Below are positions 37,129-45,062 of a DNA stretch of 64,000 nt, piece by piece. Position 1 is the stretch's first letter, and the number at the start of each line of letters is the position of its first letter. The DNA is from Candidatus Thiodiazotropha sp. (ex Epidulcina cf. delphinae) (lineage in GTDB: Bacteria; Pseudomonadota; Gammaproteobacteria; Chromatiales; Chromatiaceae): contig JAHXHS010000017.1 of NCBI GenBank assembly GCA_025656455.1, forward strand, positions 40,116 to 104,115, written 5' to 3'. The notes beneath the pieces were generated by a model. That model had not been told where the DNA came from, did not search any database, and saw only the letters and a program-made list of their open reading frames with translations. The translations under genes and the position numbers were made by a program.

Positions 37129-37617
37129 ATGGCTATTCATAAATATGTTCCAATTCTCGTTTGTGTCGCATTTTTGGCATCTACGAGTTTTACCCAGGCT
37201 GCGTTGATTAACAGAGGGACCGATTCCTTGGGGAACCGACTTATATATGATGATATTTTAAATGTTACTTCTTCTGAAATGGGGCATTTATTCTATGCTT
37301 CACTTGGAAACAGTGGTTCATATGACAGCGACGGCAATCCATTCGCAGGCGCCGGCTTAGGCAATGTCGGGGAGTTTTTAAATTTGCAGGAGGCTATGTA
37401 TTACTCATCCACTTTAACGTCTGTGGCCGCCTGGGCATTTGATTTTGAAACGGGCTACCAATATCCCCGTGATACGACTGACGGGGCTTTTGGTTTGGCT
37501 GTGCGCGATGGAGATGTTGTGGGCGTCCCCGAGCCGCCTGTTTTTCTACTCATGGCCATAGGCTTGACCTGTTTGTGTCTTAGCGTCCATCATAACAGCA
37601 ATTCGCGGTGGGTATAG
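37129..37617 (+). CDS. PEP-CTERM sorting-signal protein
   Basis: 162 residues. Signal peptide (VPILVCVAFLASTSFTQAA), a short Gly/Asn/Ser-rich secreted domain, then VPEPP followed by a hydrophobic helix (about 139-153) and a short tail with Arg. This matches the PEP-CTERM tripartite signal processed by exosortase in exopolysaccharide-producing Gram-negative bacteria. No exosortase lies in the window. The mature domain is not recognised. Confidence 0.8.
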   Translation: MAIHKYVPILVCVAFLASTSFTQAALINRGTDSLGNRLIYDDILNVTSSEMGHLFYASLGNSGSYDSDGNPFAGAGLGNVGEFLNLQEAMYYSSTLTSVAAWAFDFETGYQYPRDTTDGAFGLAVRDGDVVGVPEPPVFLLMAIGLTCLCLSVHHNSNSRWV

Positions 37618-37947
37618 GCGGCTATCAGTTCGTGGGGATATGATCGTGAGAGAGATGGTGTCTCCAGGGCAGGGATCGCAGTGTGTCGGCATGGAAAGTG
37701 CTGTTCGAAAGCTTTCCGATACCCTGGTGGGTGGGGTATTGAGGTTAATGTGATAACAGGTAGGCACAGTAAAGGATAAAAATTTTGCTTGGTTAGATAA
37801 ATTCGTGGGTATCCTTGAATGATAAATGCCACTAACCTATTGAAATATATTCATAATACTGGGGTTATTAGGCGCATTTTTTTCGAGGGCCAGTTCTGAA
37901 TACAGGACGCCGCCTGAGTAACAGACCCATTGATATCGTGTGACTAC

Positions 37948-38181
37948 GTCATTCCGGCGAATGCCGGAATCCAGAGAATATGGCAGGGAGGCGGGGTATG
38001 GAACGACAGCCGTGCGTGTACCTATTAGCCAGCAAACGAAATGGAAGGAAAAGACGATTGAAGTGCTGAACCCACGCTGGCGGGATTTGTATCCGGAGCT
38101 AATCTAACGAGAAGTGTTTTTTTGCATGACAAACGGTCGATAATCACGGAGCATCTGGATTCCGGCATCCGCCGGAATGAC
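37948..38181. repeat. Inverted-repeat pair flanking a GIY-YIG remnant
   Basis: A 27-base sequence (GTCATTCCGGC...CCAG) at 37948-37974 recurs inverted at 38155-38181 with one mismatch. Each copy contains its own hairpin, ATTCCGGC and GCCGGAAT. They enclose a broken GIY-YIG gene, giving a 234-base REP-like element. Confidence 0.8.
37998..38107 (+). pseudogene. GIY-YIG nuclease remnant with internal deletion
   Basis: The frame from ATG 37998 reads MERQPCVYLLASKRNG, the start of a single-domain GIY-YIG protein. In another frame the sequence directly after reads KTIEVLNPRWRDLYPELI and stop, which is its normal C-terminus. The middle (GIY-YIG catalytic part, about 60 codons) is gone and the join is frameshifted. 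Confidence 0.75.
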
Positions 38182-38250
38182 GGGATCAGGGAAGTTTGCC
38201 CACGAATTTTCCTGAAGAGCCAAAATTTTTTTGGAATAGCAGGAGTAGGG

Positions 38251-38835
38251 ATGATAACAGTCGCTGAAAAGTCAATTCTTAGAAAAAGATTGCAACTATA
38301 TGAAGGGAATATTCCACACATGTACCTTGATTCAAATGGGTATGTTACGGTCGGAGTCGGGCACTTGATAACAAATTTGTCTGAAGCGAAAAAGTTGCTT
38401 TTCGTGGACGTAAAAACAGGAAAAAAAGCATCTTCCTCAGAAATTAAAACCGATTACGATAATGTAAACAAACAAGCTAAGAATCGTATTGCGAGCTATT
38501 ATAAGAAATATACAAAACTGATTTTGAAGCAAGCTGAAATTGACAATCTCACTAATAAGCATATCAACAGTTTCTATTTTGAACTAAAAAAAATCTACCA
38601 GGATTTTGATAAATATCCCACTGAAGTCAGGTTGGCCCTATTTGACCTTATTTTTAACCTGGGTATGCCAACCCTGAAGAATAAGTGGCCGACTTTTAAT
38701 AAGTACATAAAGATAAAAGATTGGCAGCAAGCGGCGAACAATTCCAAACGCAAACCCCCTGTTTCAGCAGCAAGAAACAAGTATGTAAAGGATTTATTAG
38801 AGAAAGCAGCCAATAAAGCCAAGAAACAACCCTAA
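38251..38835 (+). CDS. GH24 (T4-type) lysozyme-like protein
   Basis: 194 residues from ATG 38251 with AGGAG ahead of it; an upstream in-frame extension only translates the repeat. The N-terminus has the LYEGN catalytic-glutamate region and VTVGVGH, as in phage lysozymes and pesticin-like muramidases, and a NLGMPTL...WP C-terminal signature. It would cleave peptidoglycan. No signal peptide, holin or phage structural gene is nearby. The following gene encodes a lipoprotein, so an effector/protector pair is possible but unproven. Its AT-rich composition differs from the surroundings, suggesting transfer. Confidence 0.78.
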   Translation: MITVAEKSILRKRLQLYEGNIPHMYLDSNGYVTVGVGHLITNLSEAKKLLFVDVKTGKKASSSEIKTDYDNVNKQAKNRIASYYKKYTKLILKQAEIDNLTNKHINSFYFELKKIYQDFDKYPTEVRLALFDLIFNLGMPTLKNKWPTFNKYIKIKDWQQAANNSKRKPPVSAARNKYVKDLLEKAANKAKKQP

Positions 38836-38844
38836 CCATTAAAA

Positions 38845-39615
38845 GTGAAACTCATGGTTATAAAATACCTTCTGTCCTTCATGTTACTGTTCGCATTGCT
38901 CTCCTGTGGCGCTGACAGAAGCGCGCGTTTTTCTGAAGATGACGTACAAAAGGTAGGATATGAAGTCGTCTGGTATAGCGGATTTACATTGCCTGATTTG
39001 CTAGAGCAGGCAGTCAAGGTTACCTCGTTAAGTGATATATCCTCTTTGCTTGAGCAGCCCTGGTACGCATCGTTCAATGTGTTGTCTGAGAACAGCATCT
39101 CGCCTCTTACACTCTCTACCTGCGAAGAGTATTTGGCTATAAGCAGCGCACCCATTTCCACAGTCAATGAACATGAAGCGTCTGCCTTTATGGAAATAAA
39201 GGCCATGTGCCGTGCGGCTCAGACGATCAGTAATGCCAAACCAGCTACCAGATCTTTTTTAAGCGAATTCAGATTCGACGAAGACCTGCCAGATCAACTG
39301 CCTAAATCACTCGCGTTATTTACTTCAGTGGCTGAAGGTCTGGCACAAACAAAAAACGACTCGTTAAAGTATTGGTCCGACGTAAATAAAATCCATGCAG
39401 TTGAGTTGGCCGGCGCCAATAAAGCGCTTTACCAACATGATGCTGGTACACAACAAATTGAACTGGTCGCCAAAGGCGATTTCAACAGCGATGGTATCGA
39501 GGACTTGCTTATATCCTCAAGAGAATCCGTTGAAGGTGGCACATACAACGCAATACGCATTGTCGGGATTTCCAAACTCTCCGAAGGTGGGAAATTTGTG
39601 GAATTACCCCGATAG
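38845..39615 (+). CDS. Putative lipoprotein with FG-GAP-like calcium motif
   Basis: 256 residues. Signal peptide with lipobox FALLSCG (about residues 16-22), so probably acylated and held in a membrane. Near the end GDFNSDGIEDLLISS resembles an FG-GAP/VCBS calcium-binding repeat. It starts 9 bases after the lysozyme-like gene and is surely co-transcribed. No known family was recognised. It may protect against the muramidase or localise it. Confidence 0.65.
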   Translation: MKLMVIKYLLSFMLLFALLSCGADRSARFSEDDVQKVGYEVVWYSGFTLPDLLEQAVKVTSLSDISSLLEQPWYASFNVLSENSISPLTLSTCEEYLAISSAPISTVNEHEASAFMEIKAMCRAAQTISNAKPATRSFLSEFRFDEDLPDQLPKSLALFTSVAEGLAQTKNDSLKYWSDVNKIHAVELAGANKALYQHDAGTQQIELVAKGDFNSDGIEDLLISSRESVEGGTYNAIRIVGISKLSEGGKFVELPR

Positions 39616-40203
39616 GCAATCTTCCAATAAAGTCATGTTTGACAAGGAAACCGGCCGTCATTCAGTTCCTGGTTCGCATGTATTTCTCGCCAGGATTCCA
39701 TCCTTTGGTCCGTAATCGGTGCATCCCTGTACCACACCATGTTCATTGAGCAGGTAATTGAGCGTCGTTATATAATTAATTAAACAATTAAAGTGTTATA
39801 TGTTCGTTTTGCTTCATTGTATAATTTTAATTTAGATAATGACATCCATGTCATGCGCCCTCCGGGCCGGCCTCCAGCTGTTGGGCATTGCTCCATGCGG
39901 TACGCCTGCACTTGAGTCGACCCCAACGTTGTAGAAATTATTGGGACTGAGGCTTGCTAGCGTGTGAAAAATAGCATTCCAGGGCGGCATGATCGACACA
40001 AGGGCGCATTCAGTGTTGCCAGGTAACGTTTTGTACTTTATTGATATTCAAAAAATATATATTAAATCAAAATGTTAACTCACAATATCAGAAGCCGAGT
40101 GAAGCACTCGGGCTGGCAACATGGTCTTCAGATTGGTTAAGACGCGACGGGTATTTCTTGACTTCTGCCTGGGAGAGTCTCTTTAAAGAATCCGGAGACA
40201 CAA
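39616..40203. other. AT-rich intergenic region, no gene seen
   Basis: No credible ORF. It contains AT-rich tracts near 39770-39840 and 40030-40080, and a short hairpin (GCCGAGTG and CACTCGG, around 40092-40110) upstream of the PhnD-like gene. No match to a known riboswitch class could be made by eye. Confidence 0.4.
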
Positions 40204-41040
40204 ATGTATAGCAGGACCCTAATATGGGTATCTTCATGCTTCTTGTTTTTGCTGGCGAATGCCGCCCTCGCCGGTTCTACTCATGCTGTGCCTGCCACGC
40301 TGACTTTTGGCATCGTACCGCAACAGGCTTCGGCAAAACTCGCCAGACTATGGATTCCGATTATCCAGGATATATCTGATAAAACAGGCTACCCGATCCA
40401 ATTTAAAACCGCCCCCAATATCCCTGAATTTGAAAGGCGTCTGGCAAAAGGCGAATATGATTTGGCCTATATGAACCCCTACCATTACCTCGTCTTCAGT
40501 AAATCACCGGGATACCGGGCCTTTGCCAAGCAGAAGGGCAAGAAGATTGTCGGTATCCTGGTCACCAGCAAGCGTGATCCTGTGACATCATTGCGGGAGC
40601 TGGAGGGAAAAACCCTCGCTTTTCCATCGCCATCCGCATTTGCCGCCAGCATTCTGCCGCGGGCGTTTCTCAGGAAAGAGGGGATAAGCTTTCAGGTGAA
40701 ATATGTCTCCTCACACGATTCTGTCTATCACAATGTGTCCAGAGGACTCTTTCCCGCCGGTGGAGGCATTATCCGCACCCTGAAAAACAGTTCCGCTAAG
40801 ATTCAAGACAAACTAGCCATTCTGTGGCAATCCCAGGGCTATACCCCCCATGCCTTTGCGGCTCATCCCCGGATATCACAGGATGTGATTCAGCGCATTC
40901 GGGAGGTCATGGTCAAGATGGATCAGAGCGCCGAGGGGCAAGAGCTTCTTGGCGCCATTAAGTTCAAAGGGATCGAGGCATCTGTGCCAGGTGATTGGGA
41001 TGACATCCGTGAGCTGGTATTCACTTCTTCGATTAAATGA
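40204..41040 (+). CDS. PhnD-like periplasmic substrate-binding protein
   Basis: 278 residues. Signal peptide (LFLLANAALAGS), then a type 2 periplasmic-binding fold of the phosphate/phosphonate PhnD family (LTFGIVPQQ, YDLAYMNPYHYLVF, RDPVTSLRELEGKTLAFP). There is no ABC transporter beside it; instead a sensor kinase starts 24 bases downstream. It therefore probably presents a ligand to the kinase rather than feeding a transporter. The ligand is unknown. Confidence 0.88.
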   Translation: MYSRTLIWVSSCFLFLLANAALAGSTHAVPATLTFGIVPQQASAKLARLWIPIIQDISDKTGYPIQFKTAPNIPEFERRLAKGEYDLAYMNPYHYLVFSKSPGYRAFAKQKGKKIVGILVTSKRDPVTSLRELEGKTLAFPSPSAFAASILPRAFLRKEGISFQVKYVSSHDSVYHNVSRGLFPAGGGIIRTLKNSSAKIQDKLAILWQSQGYTPHAFAAHPRISQDVIQRIREVMVKMDQSAEGQELLGAIKFKGIEASVPGDWDDIRELVFTSSIK

Positions 41041-41064
41041 CAAACAAGGGATTAAAGCGTAACT

Positions 41065-42858
41065 ATGTCGTTTCGCCTGAAGACCATTATTGGCATCGCA
41101 ATCATCGAGGCCGCCCTGCTGCTGATATTGGTACTGGCCAGTCTCCATTTCCTGCGCACATCAAACCAGGAGGCGATGACCAACCGGGTGGGATCGACAA
41201 TGTGGACCTACACCACAACGGTCAAGGATGCAGTGATCAGTGGTGACCTGGCCACACTGGACCACTTCGTAAGCGATCTCGCCGCGCATGAGGATATCGC
41301 CTATGTGAGAATTCGTGATGCAGGGGGAAGGGTTTTATCCGAACATGGACGTACGAATCTGCTTGCAAAGGCATTCATGAAAGACGCAGACATCATCGAT
41401 GTTGAAGACGGTGTCTTTGATGCCCAAGGGGAGATCATGGAAGGCGGCATAGGTTTTGGCCGGGTGGAGGCAGGCTTCTCATTAGACTATATGGAGCAGA
41501 CCATCGTGGAGGCAAGGAAGTGGTTCGCTTTCATTTTCTTTATTGCGATATTGCTCTCTGCGCTGTTTTCACTGGCCCTCGGCGCCTACCTGACAAAGCA
41601 GCTCTCGCGCCTGCGAATGGCTTCGAGCAAGATTTCAAAAGGCCAGTTCGGATATCAGGTTCCGGTACTCGGCAGTGATGAGCTTGCGGAAACCTCACAA
41701 GCCTTCAATGAGATGTCAATACGTCTTGGCAAGTTATACCAAGAGGTCAGGGAGCGTGAACTGCGCACCCACGCCATCCTGAATACCGCGATTAATGCCA
41801 TTATCACCACCGACAGCCGGGGCGCTATCCAGTTATTCAATCCAGCGGCGGAGAAGATCTTCGGCTATCGGGTTGAGGAGGTGACCGGGCAGAACTTGAG
41901 GGTACTCATGCCCAAGCTTTTTCAGTCTGAATCTGAAGGCTATCTCACTGATTATCTGATTTCCGGAAATTCCAAAGCCATCAGCGTCGGGCAAGAGGCG
42001 TGCGGGCAGCGCAAGGACGGTACTTTTTTTCCGATCGAGCTGGCCGTAGGTAAGGCGAAACTCGGCAATGATTCCCTGTTCGTGGGTGTTATCCAAGACA
42101 TCACCGAACGTAAGGTGGCGGAAGAGGCGCTTGTACAGGCAAAGATCGATGCGGAGCAGAGCAACCGGCTGAAGTCCGAATTTCTGAGCATGATGAGTCA
42201 CGAACTGCGCACACCGTTAACCGTGATCCTGGGCTATTTGCCTTTGCTCAAGGACGAAGACAAACTGCCTGTCCCGTCGAAGATCGCCGGCATCGCAGAG
42301 GATATCGAGAGTTCCGGCAACCACTTGCTCACCCTGATCAACGATTTATTGGACATCTCAAAGATCGAGGCAGGCAAGATAACGCTTGATCGCCAGGCGC
42401 GATCAACCGATGAAGTGGTGAATTCCGTCATTGCCACCTTGCGGCCGGCTGCAGATAAGAAGGGTCTCTCTTTGGAGGGGAGGGCCGACACAAGTCTGGT
42501 ATTCGCGGATGAAGTGCGCATCAAGCAGATCCTGATCAACCTTATCGGCAACGCCATCAAATTCACCGATCAGGGCTCGATCACCGTGACCGCTTGCCGC
42601 AAGGATGCCTTGGTGGAATTCTCGGTCATGGATACGGGCCACGGCATTCCCGGGAAGGATCTGCCGTCCATATTCGAGAAATTCAGTCAGGTAGACAGCT
42701 CCAGCACCCGCAGGACGGGTGGTACCGGGCTGGGATTGGCGATCACCAAGCTACTGGTGGAGTTGCACGGCGGCTCGATCAATGTAGCGAGTACCCCCGG
42801 AGAAGGTACCGAATTCATTTTCACGATTCCCAATGCAAAGGATGGACCCCATGGCTAA
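41065..42858 (+). CDS. Membrane sensor histidine kinase (HAMP-PAS)
   Basis: 597 residues. Two transmembrane helices (about 7-27 and 155-176) flank a periplasmic domain, followed by HAMP (about 177-230), PAS (about 240-355), HisKA with H379 in MMSHELRTPL, and HATPase_c with GTGLGLAITKLLV. It overlaps the response regulator gene. With the upstream PhnD-like protein it makes a ligand-sensing signalling unit. Confidence 0.92.
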   Translation: MSFRLKTIIGIAIIEAALLLILVLASLHFLRTSNQEAMTNRVGSTMWTYTTTVKDAVISGDLATLDHFVSDLAAHEDIAYVRIRDAGGRVLSEHGRTNLLAKAFMKDADIIDVEDGVFDAQGEIMEGGIGFGRVEAGFSLDYMEQTIVEARKWFAFIFFIAILLSALFSLALGAYLTKQLSRLRMASSKISKGQFGYQVPVLGSDELAETSQAFNEMSIRLGKLYQEVRERELRTHAILNTAINAIITTDSRGAIQLFNPAAEKIFGYRVEEVTGQNLRVLMPKLFQSESEGYLTDYLISGNSKAISVGQEACGQRKDGTFFPIELAVGKAKLGNDSLFVGVIQDITERKVAEEALVQAKIDAEQSNRLKSEFLSMMSHELRTPLTVILGYLPLLKDEDKLPVPSKIAGIAEDIESSGNHLLTLINDLLDISKIEAGKITLDRQARSTDEVVNSVIATLRPAADKKGLSLEGRADTSLVFADEVRIKQILINLIGNAIKFTDQGSITVTACRKDALVEFSVMDTGHGIPGKDLPSIFEKFSQVDSSSTRRTGGTGLGLAITKLLVELHGGSINVASTPGEGTEFIFTIPNAKDGPHG

Positions 42859-43225
42859 TATATTGGTAGTGGAAGACGACCAGATGATCAGTCGCATGTT
42901 GCAGCTGCGCCTCGAGCTGAGCGGCCACCAGGTAGACACGGCGGTCAATGGAGAGGAGGGTGCTGACAAGGCTCTCGCCGGCGCATACGACTTGGTGCTC
43001 ATGGATATACACATGCCGGTCATGGACGGCTATGAGGCCACACACAGGCTTCGCGGACAGGACTATTCCGGCACCATTGTCGCCCTTACCTCCTCGGTGA
43101 TGTCGAAGGATACCAGCGATGCCATCGATGCCGGCTGCGATCATTTTCTCGCAAAACCCATCGGTCCCGATTTTGAGGAACAGATACGGGGGATACTGGG
43201 TGCCGCTGAGAACTCTCTGGGTTAA
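42851..43225 (+). CDS. Stand-alone receiver-domain response regulator
   Basis: 124 residues from ATG 42851, which overlaps the kinase stop by 8 bases. A CheY-like receiver with phosphoacceptor D52 in LMDIHMPVMDG and a conserved KPIG lysine. It lacks an output domain, so it likely passes phosphate on, for example to the HPt domain of the protein encoded next, or acts by protein contact. Confidence 0.88.
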   Translation: MANILVVEDDQMISRMLQLRLELSGHQVDTAVNGEEGADKALAGAYDLVLMDIHMPVMDGYEATHRLRGQDYSGTIVALTSSVMSKDTSDAIDAGCDHFLAKPIGPDFEEQIRGILGAAENSLG

Positions 43226-43284
43226 ATGACAGGTAGATCATCACTCACCCTTTTATAATAGCCAGCTTATGCCAAGATATTGAT

Positions 43285-44934
43285 ATGGAAAATACAATGG
43301 ACCAAGGAACGGAGTTGCAGGCGCTGCAGCAAGCCTATGCGGCTGAATTGCCTCAAAGACTGGCGGCCATCGCAGCCTGTTGGGACCGCCTGTGCGAGCA
43401 GGGTTGGGAGCGGCAGACTCTCCAACAGATGCACCTCCTGGTGCACAGGCTGGCAGGTTCCGGCAGCACCTTCGGCTTTCCTGGCCTGAGTGAGACGGCC
43501 CGTGATATCGAGCAGGGTCTCAGGGCCTGGCTGGAAGCCGGAACCCTCCCCGGCGAGCCCGAACGGCAGCGGATCCAGCCCCTTCTCTTTCAGCTGGCTG
43601 AGATGGGTGGGGCTCCCCAATATCCACAGGATCTACTCCCCATCCATCGCCGGTCAACCAAAGGACAGCACGAGCGACCACTCGTCTACCTGTTGGAGGA
43701 CGATAGGGAGTTGGCCCGACAGCTTGCACGGCAGTTGGCCCATTTCGGCTACTACGTGCATACTTTTGGGAATACCGCAGAGTTGGAGCGCACGGTTGAA
43801 AATCGGCGTCCCGATGCCCTGATCATGGATATTATCCTGCCAGAAGGCGATTCCGCTGGCACACAGGCCGCTGAGCGAATTCAACAGCGTTTCAATGAAG
43901 AGCTGCCGATCATTTTCCAATCAAGGCGGGATGATTTTCTCGCCAGGCTCGGTGCAGTGCGCGCAGGCGCCAGCGCCTATCTCGTCAAGCCCGTCGATAT
44001 CGATCTGGTGATCGAATACCTGGAGCGTTTTAGGGGATGCAGAGAGGAGGCCCCATATAAAATCATGCTCGTGGATGACGATGAGCCGCTTGCCGAGCGC
44101 ACTGCCCTTGTGCTCAGGCAGGCGGGGATGGAAGTCACTGTGTTCAACCGGACCCGCGATGTGTTGGATGGCCTGATGGACAAACGCCCGGAACTTATCC
44201 TTATGGACATGTACATGCAGGAGTGTTCAGGGTTAGAGCTGACCAAGATCATTCGCCAGCACAACGAGTTCCTACGCATACCCATCGTCTATTTGTCTAC
44301 CGAGACCGACATCGACTTACAAATGCTTGCGATGCGTATGGGCGGGGATGATTTTCTTACCAAGCCGATCGAGGACGGACACTTGGTTGATGCCGTGTCC
44401 ATCCGTGCCGAACGCGCGCGGGTGTTAGGCAAATTCATGGTGCTGGATAGCCTCACCGGGCTGGATAACCATACCCGTCTCAAGGAGCAGCTCGAGGCCG
44501 AGCTGTCTCGGTGCAATCGCAACGGTTCCTGTATGTCCTTTGCCATGCTCGATATCGACCATTTCAAAAGGGTCAACGATAACTATGGGCATTTGACCGG
44601 TGACCGGATTATCAGAAATCTGGCCAAACTGATCAAGCGGCGGGTGCGCAAGAGCGATATCGTAGGCCGGTACGGAGGTGAGGAGTTTGCGGTCATATTT
44701 CCCGATTGTGATGCTGAAAATGCCTGTCAGATACTTGATGAGATTCGGAGGAATTTTTCCCAGATTACTCACATGCACAATAATATAGCGTTTCGTGTCA
44801 CATTCAGCGCCGGGGTCGCCCAATATCACACCGGTATGAACGCGGAACAGTTCACCCGCGTAGCCGACGAATCGCTTTACGCGGCCAAAGAGGCGGGGCG
44901 AAACCGCGTTATCACGCATACCGGCCTGCGGTGA
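43285..44934 (+). CDS. HPt-REC-REC-GGDEF diguanylate cyclase
   Basis: 549 residues with four domains: HPt with H54 in LVHRLAGSGS, a receiver with D182 (IMDIILPEGD), a second with D308 (LMDMYMQECSG), and GGDEF with active-site GGEEF at about 464-468 plus an RxxD inhibitory motif (RKSD) five residues before it. It should make c-di-GMP under phosphorelay control. The gene order kinase, receiver, HPt/REC/GGDEF suggests one relay from the PhnD-like ligand sensor to c-di-GMP. Confidence 0.92.
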   Translation: MENTMDQGTELQALQQAYAAELPQRLAAIAACWDRLCEQGWERQTLQQMHLLVHRLAGSGSTFGFPGLSETARDIEQGLRAWLEAGTLPGEPERQRIQPLLFQLAEMGGAPQYPQDLLPIHRRSTKGQHERPLVYLLEDDRELARQLARQLAHFGYYVHTFGNTAELERTVENRRPDALIMDIILPEGDSAGTQAAERIQQRFNEELPIIFQSRRDDFLARLGAVRAGASAYLVKPVDIDLVIEYLERFRGCREEAPYKIMLVDDDEPLAERTALVLRQAGMEVTVFNRTRDVLDGLMDKRPELILMDMYMQECSGLELTKIIRQHNEFLRIPIVYLSTETDIDLQMLAMRMGGDDFLTKPIEDGHLVDAVSIRAERARVLGKFMVLDSLTGLDNHTRLKEQLEAELSRCNRNGSCMSFAMLDIDHFKRVNDNYGHLTGDRIIRNLAKLIKRRVRKSDIVGRYGGEEFAVIFPDCDAENACQILDEIRRNFSQITHMHNNIAFRVTFSAGVAQYHTGMNAEQFTRVADESLYAAKEAGRNRVITHTGLR

Positions 44935-45062
44935 ATACCTGGACTGCTGATGCTATAAACCCCCTAAAAATCAATCTATTTTATGCGATTTTCAACGATA
45001 ATAAAGAAAATCCAGATTTTTCGAGGTACCCTTAAAGTATTAAACCAGAATCAGGGCGTACC

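Noticed and set aside
39965..40203. Possible c-di-GMP riboswitch before the PhnD-like/cyclase cluster
   Set aside because: Conserved core sequence and stem arrangement of known classes were not found by eye.
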